DNA of 16,535 nt from Prevotellaceae bacterium (GTDB lineage Bacteria > Bacteroidota > Bacteroidia > Bacteroidales > UBA932), in NCBI GenBank assembly GCA_031257655.1, contig JAIROF010000136.1, positions 1 through 16,535 on the forward strand. The letters are read 5' to 3'. The notes under the pieces are model-generated. The model searched no databases. It was given only the letters and a program-made list of their open reading frames with translations, and had not been told where the DNA came from. This document shows positions 10,741 to 16,535 of the stretch, one piece after another (within the stretch, counting starts at the first letter, position 1; each line of letters begins with the position of its first letter). Made by a program: the position numbers and the translations under genes.

Positions 10741-13700
10741 ATGAGAAGCTTTAAATCTTCAGCAATTCCGCTCTTTGTTGCGGGAATCTTGTCCGTCTCC
10801 TGCAGCAGCCGGCAGCAACCGGTTAGCTATGCCGAGCTCAAATCCCACTTCCAAACGCCGCCCGCCGACGTGCGCACAGGCGTTTACTGGTATTGGATGA
10901 ACGACAACGTCTCCGTCGAAGGCGTTCAAAAAGACTTGGAGGCCATGAAAGCCGCCGGCATTACCAAAGCCTTTATCGGCAACATTGGCGGCGAAACGCA
11001 CTACCCGCTGGGCAAAGTTCGCCTGTTTACCGACGAATGGTGGGAGGTGATTCACGCCGCCCTGAAAAAAGCTACCGAGCTGGACATCGAAATCGGGCTG
11101 TTCAACTGTCCGGGCTGGAGCCAGTCGGGAGGCCCCTGGATCAAACCCTCGCAGGCCATGCGCTACCTCGCCTTTGCCGATACGACCGTCGCCGGAAATC
11201 AGCGGTTTTCAGGAAAGTTGATCCCGGCAGAAAAAGATTTTCAGGACGTAAAAGTCCTCGCTTTTCCGGTGGGCAGCGAGCCGGGCGGCATAACGCAAGC
11301 CGTCTTTGTGCCGGCCTACTCAAAAGCCGAAATCGCCCTCCCCCTGGCAAAACCCGAAAAAATCCGCGCGCTCGTACTCCGCCCCGGCGCCTACTTCATT
11401 GGCGAATGCGAGCTGCAGGCAAAAGTCGGCGCTGAATACCAAACCGTCAGGAAATTTGAAGTTGACCGCTCAAACGCCATGCTCAACGTTGGCTGGGATA
11501 AGCTGGCGAACGTTGTCGTCACTTTTCCCGCCGTTGAGGCGCAGGACTTTCGGCTCATTTTCGGCAACAGCCACTACGACGCTCACTTCCGGCTCACCCT
11601 CACCTCAGCGGAAAGCGTTGAGCGCTACCCCGAAAAAACCCTGGCCAAAATGTTCCAAACGCCCCTCCCGCTCTGGGATTCCTATATGTGGAAAGAGGAA
11701 AGCGCCGACGCAACGCTTTCCGTTGACCCGGCAAGCGTAATCGACATTTCGGACAAGCTGGCCGCCGACGGCGCCGTGACCTGGGACGTCCCCGAAGGCC
11801 GCTGGGTGATTGTGCGCACCGGCATGGCGCCCACCGGCATGACGAACGGGCCTGCCTCGCCCGAAGGAAAGGGCCTCGAGGTGGATAAAATGAGCAAGGC
11901 GCACGTGGCCTACCATTTTGACCGATTTATGGGCGAAGCGCTCCGCCGCGTTCCCGCTGCCGACAGAAAATCGCTCAAGTATGTCATTCAAGACAGCTAC
12001 GAAATGGGCGGGCAAAATATGACCGACGGCCTGCTCGAAGAATTTAGGCAGCGATACGGCTACGACCCCACGCCCTACCTGCCCACCCTGCGGGGATTTT
12101 CGATAGGAAGCCCCGACATATCCGACAGGTTTCTCTGGGACCTGCGCCGCCTGATTGCCGATAAAATTTCCTACGACTTTGTGGGCGGCTTTGCCGAAGT
12201 GAGCCACAAGCATAACCTTAAGGTTTGGCTCGAAAACTACGGCCACTGGGGATTTCCCGGCGAATTTTTGCAGTACGGCGGCCAGTCGGACGGCGTGGCC
12301 GGCGAATTTTGGGCCGCCCAGAGCAGCGACCGCTACGAGCCGCGCATTGCGGCCTCCTGCGGGCATATCTACAACAAAAACGTCATCTCCGCCGAATCGT
12401 TCACAAGCGGCGGCGTTGGATACAAAATGGCGCCCAAGAATTTGAAATACCTGCTCGACTGGTCGATGGCGGAGGGAATCAACGAGGCGGTGCTGCATGT
12501 CTACATCCAGCAAGCCTACGACAACAACCTGCCGGGCATCGACGCATGGTTTGGCTCGGAGTTTAACCGCCACAACACGTGGTTTTCGCAGCTCGACCTG
12601 TTCACCGACTACATCCGCCGCTCGAACTACCTGCTCCGCCAAGGGCTTAGCGTGGCCGATGTTGCCTACTTCATCGGCGAAGACGCCCCGAAAATGACCG
12701 GCATCCGGAATCCCGAAATCCCCCGCGGCTACGACTACGACTACATCAACGCCGAGGTTATCGAAAAGAATATGAAGGTGCGGGACGGGAAGCTCGTCCT
12801 GCCGCACGGCGTCGAATACCGGGCGCTCGTACTCCCCCCCCAGACGACCATGCGCCCCGCGCTCTTGCGCAAAATAGAGCAGCTCGTAAGGGACGGCGCC
12901 ACCATCGTGAGCGCGCAAGCCCCCAGCCGCTCGCCGAGCTTGGAAGGCTACCCCAAAGCCGACGAAGTGGTGAGGCAAATCGCCGCTAAAATGTGGGGAG
13001 ACGCGGGGACGAAAAGCGCCCCCCAGAGCAAGAAAATTCAGTACGGCAAAGGCGCCATCTACCACAACGCCACGCTGGAGGAGGTCTTTGCCGAGTTGAA
13101 CCTGCCGCCCGATTTCCGCACAGAAGGCGTACCCGACAGGGAGGTTGCCGGCGATGTTTTTGGAAAACGGGTAGTCAAAAAGCTTCCCTCCGTTCTCTAC
13201 AGCCATCGCACCGACGGCGACCGCGAAATTTACTTCGTGGCCAACCAGACGGAAAACCCCATCGAAATCAGCGCCGCATTTCGCGTGTCGGGCCGGCAAC
13301 CCGAGCTCTGGAACGCCACAGACGGCTCCGTGCGCCCGCTGCCCAGCTTTTCGGAGCAAGACGGAATTACCACCGTTCCGCTAAAGTTTGACAACTTGGA
13401 GGGATATTTTGTCGTCTTCAGCGCAAAGGCGGAAAAGGAAAGCGCCGCCGCCTTGAGCCTGCCGGCCAACTTCCCCGCGCCGGCAAAGACCACCGATATC
13501 TCTACCGCTTGGAGCGTTTCCTTCCAAACCGACAGCGCTCACCGCGGCGTTGAAAGCGCGGCATTTGCCGAGCTCGCCTCGTGGCCGGAAAACGAAAACC
13601 CGCAAATCAAGTACTATTCGGGTACTGCCGTGTACTCCAAAACATTCGGATACGCAAACCCGGACGCGGGAACCCGGACGAAGAGCGTTTTTGTAGAGTT

Positions 13701-13977
13701 TCAGAATGTGTGCGATATGGCCAAGGTGAAAATCAACGGGCAGTACGCCGGCGGCTGCTGGACTGCCCCCTACCGCGTAAATATCAGCGGGCTGCTTAAG
13801 GATGGCGAAAATACGATTGAGGTAGAGGTGGTAAACAAGTGGGGCAACCGATTGATTGGCGATTCCTTCCTGCCTTTTGAGCAGCGAAAAGTGCGCTCCT
13901 ACAGCACGAGCTGGGAGCCCGGTATGCCCCTGCAAGAGTCGGGGCTGATTGGAAAAGCAGCAATCGTGGAGTACTGA
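10741..13977 (+). CDS. GH106-family (alpha-L-rhamnosidase type) lipoprotein
   Basis: This 1078-residue exported enzyme would cleave terminal alpha-L-rhamnose from glycans. The ATG at 10741 was chosen because it gives a lipoprotein signal ending at Cys21 (LSVSC); the frame is open upstream to 10645 but that adds a charged, non-signal extension. GH106 landmarks begin with FQTPPADVRTGVYWYWMN near 38-55 and KDLEAMKAAGI, then LFNCPGWSQSGGPWI, KGLEVDKMSKAHVAYHFD, YVIQDSYEMGGQNMTDG, GYDPTPYLPTL, the GEFWAAQ segment with E522, and the ISAESFTSGG segment with E552; these acidic residues are candidate catalytic or metal ligands. About 915-1040 is a beta-sandwich like the sugar-binding domain of GH2 enzymes (SGTAVYSKTF, VKINGQYAGGCWTAPY, EVEVVNKWGNRLIGD). 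The signal peptide is not made of heptamers, unlike the upstream lipoproteins. The exact activity is family-level inference. Confidence 0.92.
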   Translation: MRSFKSSAIPLFVAGILSVSCSSRQQPVSYAELKSHFQTPPADVRTGVYWYWMNDNVSVEGVQKDLEAMKAAGITKAFIGNIGGETHYPLGKVRLFTDEWWEVIHAALKKATELDIEIGLFNCPGWSQSGGPWIKPSQAMRYLAFADTTVAGNQRFSGKLIPAEKDFQDVKVLAFPVGSEPGGITQAVFVPAYSKAEIALPLAKPEKIRALVLRPGAYFIGECELQAKVGAEYQTVRKFEVDRSNAMLNVGWDKLANVVVTFPAVEAQDFRLIFGNSHYDAHFRLTLTSAESVERYPEKTLAKMFQTPLPLWDSYMWKEESADATLSVDPASVIDISDKLAADGAVTWDVPEGRWVIVRTGMAPTGMTNGPASPEGKGLEVDKMSKAHVAYHFDRFMGEALRRVPAADRKSLKYVIQDSYEMGGQNMTDGLLEEFRQRYGYDPTPYLPTLRGFSIGSPDISDRFLWDLRRLIADKISYDFVGGFAEVSHKHNLKVWLENYGHWGFPGEFLQYGGQSDGVAGEFWAAQSSDRYEPRIAASCGHIYNKNVISAESFTSGGVGYKMAPKNLKYLLDWSMAEGINEAVLHVYIQQAYDNNLPGIDAWFGSEFNRHNTWFSQLDLFTDYIRRSNYLLRQGLSVADVAYFIGEDAPKMTGIRNPEIPRGYDYDYINAEVIEKNMKVRDGKLVLPHGVEYRALVLPPQTTMRPALLRKIEQLVRDGATIVSAQAPSRSPSLEGYPKADEVVRQIAAKMWGDAGTKSAPQSKKIQYGKGAIYHNATLEEVFAELNLPPDFRTEGVPDREVAGDVFGKRVVKKLPSVLYSHRTDGDREIYFVANQTENPIEISAAFRVSGRQPELWNATDGSVRPLPSFSEQDGITTVPLKFDNLEGYFVVFSAKAEKESAAALSLPANFPAPAKTTDISTAWSVSFQTDSAHRGVESAAFAELASWPENENPQIKYYSGTAVYSKTFGYANPDAGTRTKSVFVEFQNVCDMAKVKINGQYAGGCWTAPYRVNISGLLKDGENTIEVEVVNKWGNRLIGDSFLPFEQRKVRSYSTSWEPGMPLQESGLIGKAAIVEY

Positions 13978-13983
13978 GCTTCG

Positions 13984-14033
13984 CAAAATGCAGAATGCAG
14001 AATGCCGCGTGTAGGGGCGGGGTTTGCCCGCCC
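13984..14033. repeat. Heptamers followed by a GC-rich palindrome
   Basis: Three AATGCAR units follow the GH106 stop. GGGCGGG (14015-14021) then pairs with 14027-14033 around GTTTG. The segment GTGTAGGGGC before the palindrome also occurs near 9502, suggesting a dispersed unit. The hairpin is followed by TTATG rather than a T-run, so it is at best a weak terminator. Confidence 0.75.
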
Positions 14034-14055
14034 TTATGCAAAAATACTTGAATTT

Positions 14056-14322
14056 ATGGCATCTCCAAAAACTAAAAAGATGGGACAGCGCACTTCGGAA
14101 ATATCGGATTATATTGCTATTGACCAGGGCGTCCGTTTTGCGAAACCCTGTATTAAGGGAACAAGAATCGCTGTTGGCGATATTCTTCAGTGGCTATCGG
14201 AAGGCATTTCCGTTTCGGAAATACTGGATGATTATCCGCTGTTGAAAGAGGTGCATATACAGGCAGCGCTGGCTTTTGCCGCACGACGTGAAGAAATCAC
14301 AAAAGAAGGGCGGGCATCATAA
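14056..14322 (+). CDS. DUF433-family antitoxin-like protein, orphan
   Basis: This is an 88-residue protein with the DUF433 core: DYIAIDQGVRFAKPCIKGTRI, then VGDILQWLSEGISVSEILDDYP, a helix-turn-helix-like arrangement. DUF433 proteins are usually antitoxins paired with a downstream PIN-like (DUF5615) toxin. Here no toxin gene follows: 14323-14520 has no open frame of that size. It may be a remnant antitoxin, a stand-alone regulator, or an anti-addiction copy. The ATG at 14056 is used; an ATG at 14080 would also keep the whole domain, while extension to 14002 starts inside a dispersed palindrome and is less likely. Confidence 0.85.
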   Translation: MASPKTKKMGQRTSEISDYIAIDQGVRFAKPCIKGTRIAVGDILQWLSEGISVSEILDDYPLLKEVHIQAALAFAARREEITKEGRAS

Positions 14323-14339
14323 ATTGTGGGAAACAAAAA

Positions 14340-14363
14340 ACCTAATTCAAACCTAATTCAAAC
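14340..14363 (+). repeat. Two direct copies of an 11-bp unit (CCTAATTCAAA)
   Basis: CCTAATTCAAA is repeated back to back just downstream of the DUF433 gene. The surrounding stretch (14323-14430) shows no gene. Confidence 0.6.
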
Positions 14364-14430
14364 AACAAACCAACCTCAGTAGCACAAACAGCAACCTTAC
14401 TGCCTTGTTAATGTAAATTGCTTATAATCA

Positions 14431-14453
14431 GCATGATGTTTTCCACATCATGC
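14431..14453. promoter_or_regulatory. Inverted repeat upstream of the GH30 gene
   Basis: GCATGATG (14431-14438) and CATCATGC (14446-14453) pair around a 7-nt loop. A second inverted pair, AAATTGC (14415-14421) and GCAATTT (14452-14458), overlaps it, so two alternative foldings are possible. It could be an operator or an RNA structure. It lies 17 bp before the T tract, too far for a classical intrinsic terminator. Confidence 0.5.
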
Positions 14454-14470
14454 AATTTGTGATATTGCCA

Positions 14471-14490
14471 TTTTTTTTTTTTTTTTTTTT
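14471..14490 (+). repeat. T20 homopolymer 30 bp before the GH30 start codon
   Basis: Twenty consecutive T lie at the position expected for the promoter/leader of the gene starting at 14521. Such tracts slip readily, so length variation could change promoter spacing or leader structure. No TAnnTTTG box is clear between the tract and the ATG. Confidence 0.9.
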
Positions 14491-14520
14491 ACATAACCAT
14501 TTGTAAATATTACAATTAAG

Positions 14521-15942
14521 ATGAAACGCACATTATTTATTTTTGTCATTGCTTCGGCAATGGCTTCCTGCGGCAAACGGACAGCCGCAGAGTGGGTGGC
14601 AACTACCCCCAACGCTTTGTGGCAAGCGCAAAACGCGAGCGAAGTTAAGCAGCTGGCGACCGGCTCCGCCGACGTGGAAATCCTGAACGACAGCCTGCTG
14701 CAAACCGTTGACGGCTTCGGCGCCTGCTTCAACGAGCTCGGCTGGACTTCCCTCGCCCTCTTGCCCGAAGCGGAGCGCGAAGCGGTTTTCAAAGAGCTCT
14801 TTACCCCCAAAGGCGCAAACTTCACCATTTGCCGTATGCCGCTGGGCGCAAATGACTTTTCGCGCGACTGGTACTCCTACAACGAAGCTGACGGCGATTT
14901 TGAAATGCGCAGCTTTTCTGTTGAAAACGACAGGGAAACGCTGATACCCTTTATCAAATCGGCGCAAAAGTATAGCCCCAATCTCACCATCTGGGCTTCG
15001 CCGTGGAGCCCCCCAACGTGGATGAAGGAAAACAAGTTTTACGCTTGCGCCGTGATGGATACAACGTTCTTCGATGCGCGATACAACAACCACATCAAAC
15101 CCGAACAGGTGCGCCGCGAAGGCATGAATATGTTCATCACGGAGGACAAGTACTATGCCGCCTACGCGCTCTACTTCCAAAAATTCGTTGAGGCCTACCG
15201 CGCCGAAAACATCAGCATCGCGATGGTAATGCCGCAAAACGAGTTCAACTCGTGCCAGCCTTTTCCGAGCTGCACGTGGCGGGCGGCAGAATTGGCCGAA
15301 TTTACGGGAAAGCATCTCGTGCCGGCAATGCAAAAGCTCAACGTTGCCGTGGCGTTTGGCACTATGGAGCGACCCAATCCAGCCCTCGTCGATACAATCC
15401 TTAGCGCCGAAGGAGGCGACCAAATTATCGGCGTCGGATTTCAGTGGGCCGGACGAAAGGCGCTGCCAAGCATTCACGCCCGATACCCAGCGCTCAAAAT
15501 TTACCAAACCGAGCAGGAGTGCGGCGACGGACGCAACGACTGGGAAGGGTGCGCCTACTCCTGGGAGCTGATGAAGCACTACTTTTCGCACGGCACAAAC
15601 GTTTATAACTACTGGAACATTGCGCTGCTCGAAGGCGGAATCAGCCGCTGGGGATGGCCACAAAATTCGCTCGTAACCGTAAATGAGCAGGATAAAACCT
15701 ACCGATACACTTACGAATACTACTTGCTCAAGCATTTTAGCCACTACGTCTTGCCCGGAGCAAAAAGGCTCAAAACGGCAGGTGATTTCGACAGCATCCT
15801 GTCGTTCAAAAATAAAAACGGGAAAATTACGACCGTAATTTATAACGCCGACCTGACGGAAACAACCAAAATCCTGAAAATCGGTAAAAACCTGTTTGAG
15901 GTGGTGCTTAAGCCGCAATCAATCAATACAATAACGTGGTGA
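14521..15942 (+). CDS. GH30-family glycoside hydrolase lipoprotein
   Basis: This is a 473-residue retaining glycoside hydrolase of the (beta/alpha)8 GH30 type (glucosylceramidase / beta-1,6-glucanase group). The lipoprotein signal ends at Cys17 (AMASC). Family motifs are clear: QTVDGFGACF at 61-70, FTICRMPLGANDFS at 101-114 and WASPWSPPTWMK at 158-169. MPQNEF places the acid/base at Glu241. IYQTEQECG places the nucleophile most likely at Glu331, by analogy with the human glucocerebrosidase S-E-A-C motif. The beta-rich C-terminus (SILSFKNKNGKITTVIYNADLTETTK) matches the usual side domain. The signal peptide is ordinary, not heptamer-encoded. Length is normal for the family. Linkage and substrate cannot be fixed from sequence; surface action near the GH106 enzyme is inference. 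Confidence 0.93.
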   Translation: MKRTLFIFVIASAMASCGKRTAAEWVATTPNALWQAQNASEVKQLATGSADVEILNDSLLQTVDGFGACFNELGWTSLALLPEAEREAVFKELFTPKGANFTICRMPLGANDFSRDWYSYNEADGDFEMRSFSVENDRETLIPFIKSAQKYSPNLTIWASPWSPPTWMKENKFYACAVMDTTFFDARYNNHIKPEQVRREGMNMFITEDKYYAAYALYFQKFVEAYRAENISIAMVMPQNEFNSCQPFPSCTWRAAELAEFTGKHLVPAMQKLNVAVAFGTMERPNPALVDTILSAEGGDQIIGVGFQWAGRKALPSIHARYPALKIYQTEQECGDGRNDWEGCAYSWELMKHYFSHGTNVYNYWNIALLEGGISRWGWPQNSLVTVNEQDKTYRYTYEYYLLKHFSHYVLPGAKRLKTAGDFDSILSFKNKNGKITTVIYNADLTETTKILKIGKNLFEVVLKPQSINTITW

Positions 15943-15943
15943 T

Positions 15944-15989
15944 AATGCAAAATGCAGAATGCAGAATGCAGAATGCAGAATGCAAAATG
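15944..15989. repeat. Heptanucleotide array after the GH30 stop
   Basis: About six AATGCAR units begin two bases after the TGA. They are the reverse complement of the TGCATTT units that encode the signal peptide at 16480-16521, so they again bracket the intergenic stretch as an inverted pair. Confidence 0.93.
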
Positions 15990-15992
15990 ATA

Positions 15993-16020
15993 GGCTAATT
16001 CTTTTTTTGAGGTGCTATGA
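15993..16020. mobile_element. Solo 28-bp end of the MITE-like element
   Basis: All 28 bases equal the left terminal repeat at 10163-10190. No matching right end is found before the window edge, so this is a decayed or truncated copy, or the end of a longer element extending past the window. Confidence 0.88.
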
Positions 16021-16030
16021 AAAGATTGTA

Positions 16031-16086
16031 TAGCCAATCTCCTACCACTTCTCCCGTATGGCATTGGTATGGTGGGAGATTGGCTA
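16031..16086. other. Imperfect hairpin, 17-bp arms with one mismatch
   Basis: TAGCCAATCTCCTACCA (16031-16047) pairs with 16070-16086 except at one position, around a 22-nt loop. It sits directly inside the solo MITE end and may belong to that element. Confidence 0.82.
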
Positions 16087-16098
16087 CACTTGATTAAT

Positions 16099-16116
16099 CG
16101 TATGCTTTAGCATACG
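16099..16116. other. Hairpin, 7-bp perfect stem, TTTA loop
   Basis: CGTATGC (16099-16105) pairs with GCATACG (16110-16116). Confidence 0.75.
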
Positions 16117-16139
16117 GATACGGCCTACCCGCCTTCTCC

Positions 16140-16170
16140 CCGTAGGCCGTCCCGCAGGGACGGCCTACGG
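16140..16170. other. Hairpin, 14-bp perfect stem, GCA loop
   Basis: CCGTAGGCCGTCCC (16140-16153) pairs with 16157-16170. Its inner GTCCC-GCA-GGGAC core is the same as the two units at 9715-9727 and 9781-9793, so it appears to be an extended member of that palindrome family. Confidence 0.88.
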
Positions 16171-16227
16171 AGCGAAAGGGAGTCCGCCGTATTTTTTAAT
16201 TTATTAAAACATCAACCATCATATTAT

Positions 16228-16394
16228 GCTGCGCTCGGCATGGTTTTGTGCGAAAATAGCGCGCAAATGACGCAGTTTCTTCTGGTTTACGCAGATGAAG
16301 AACCGGAGCATAGCGGAGCTCGGCGCAGCTAAATGGCCAAAATCTGTGCAAATCATAAAAAATCTGCGTCATCTGGTGCGCTAAAAAACAAATC
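16228..16394 (+). repeat. Dispersed leader repeat, copy 2
   Basis: It matches 8019-8157 in order but carries an extra segment of about 30 bp near 16305-16335 (AGCGGAGCTCGGCGCAGCT region), which contains its own short inverted repeat. It leads into the partial exported-protein gene at 16458. Confidence 0.83.
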
Positions 16395-16457
16395 GCAGCT
16401 GCCGACCGCGCGGAGTATAGAAAACAATAGAAAACAATACAAATCAATAATCCCATC

Positions 16458-16535
16458 ATGAAACGATTATTTCTCCTCCTGCATTTTACATTTTGCATTT
16501 TGCCTTCTGCATTTTGCATTTCCAACGACGGCTAC
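16458..16535 (+). CDS. Start of an exported protein, cut by the window edge
   Basis: Only 26 codons are present: MKRLFLLLHFTFCILPSAFC and then ISNDGY. They form a signal peptide whose hydrophobic core is entirely encoded by six 7-bp units at 16480-16521 (TGCATTT, TACATTT, TGCATTT, TGCCTTC, TGCATTT, TGCATTT). No clean lipobox is visible, so a type I cleavage site is as likely as lipidation. Nothing can be said of the mature protein. Confidence 0.75.
   Translation, partial: MKRLFLLLHFTFCILPSAFCISNDGY
16480..16521 (+). repeat. Heptanucleotide array encoding a signal-peptide core
   Basis: Six units in strict 7-bp phase, four of them exact TGCATTT. This is the fourth signal peptide in the window built this way. 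Confidence 0.95.

Noticed and set aside
11605..13359. 584-codon open frame on the - strand inside the GH106 gene
   Set aside because: It lies wholly antisense to a well-supported gene, has no family motif, and is the kind of shadow frame expected from GC-rich third positions.
14454..14490. Intrinsic terminator made of the hairpin at 14431 and the T20 tract
   Set aside because: The hairpin ends 17 bases before the T run and its stem is AT-rich, so it does not fit the usual geometry.
14533..15918. 461-codon open frame on the - strand inside the GH30 gene
   Set aside because: Antisense shadow of a gene with clear catalytic motifs; no recognisable domain.
16196..16525. 109-codon open frame on the - strand
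   Set aside because: Its start translates the heptamers in reverse (M-Q-N-A type residues), and the rest is a dispersed repeat.
1..16535. tRNA, rRNA or known riboswitch genes
   Set aside because: No cloverleaf, rRNA-like segment or recognised riboswitch core was seen by eye; a covariance-model scan was not possible.

Overview
The window comes from a member of the Bacteroidota, most likely an uncultured Bacteroidales. The evidence is an adjacent SusC/SusD pair, lipoproteins with acidic residues just after the lipidated cysteine (a Bacteroidetes surface-export feature), and two promoter candidates of the TAnnTTTG type. All intact genes are on the + strand and all but one encode exported proteins. 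Nothing seen identifies a genus.

Layout. 1-139: an array of 7-bp repeats leading into a SusC-type TonB-dependent receptor (140-3031). 3032-3308: heptamers and hairpins, then a SusD-type lipoprotein (3309-5609). 5610-5883: a near copy of the same hairpin-rich segment, then a surface lipoprotein with four Big_2 (Ig-like) domains and an M64-like metallopeptidase domain (5884-7998). 8161-9453: a second Big_2 lipoprotein with an unassigned C-terminal domain. 9454-10740: a repeat-rich accessory stretch holding a broken MNT-type nucleotidyltransferase gene interrupted by a 262-bp MITE-like element with 28-bp terminal inverted repeats and an 8-bp target duplication. 10741-13977: a GH106 (alpha-L-rhamnosidase family) lipoprotein. 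14056-14322: an orphan DUF433 antitoxin-like protein. 14521-15942: a GH30 lipoprotein. 15943-16457: heptamers, one solo MITE end, three hairpins and a dispersed repeat, then the first 26 codons of another exported protein cut by the window edge.

How the genes may work together (inference). SusC/SusD would bind and import oligomers. The M64-like protease and the second Big_2 lipoprotein could process host or dietary glycoproteins at the cell surface. The GH106 and GH30 enzymes could release rhamnose and a beta-linked sugar. No regulator (ECF sigma/anti-sigma, HTCS, SARP) is present, so control must be elsewhere.

The most unusual signal is a family of 7-bp tandem repeats. They lie between genes, just after stop codons (supplying the stop in two genes), and inside four signal peptides, where they encode the hydrophobic core. 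Seven is not a multiple of three and the TGCATTY orientation contains no stop, so every reading frame gives the same cyclic hydrophobic heptapeptide (C-I-L-H-F/S-A-F). A whole 5' module of about 330 bp (hairpins, leader, start codon and signal peptide) is duplicated in front of two unrelated surface proteins. A second kind of 5' module is shared by the genes at 8161 and 16458.
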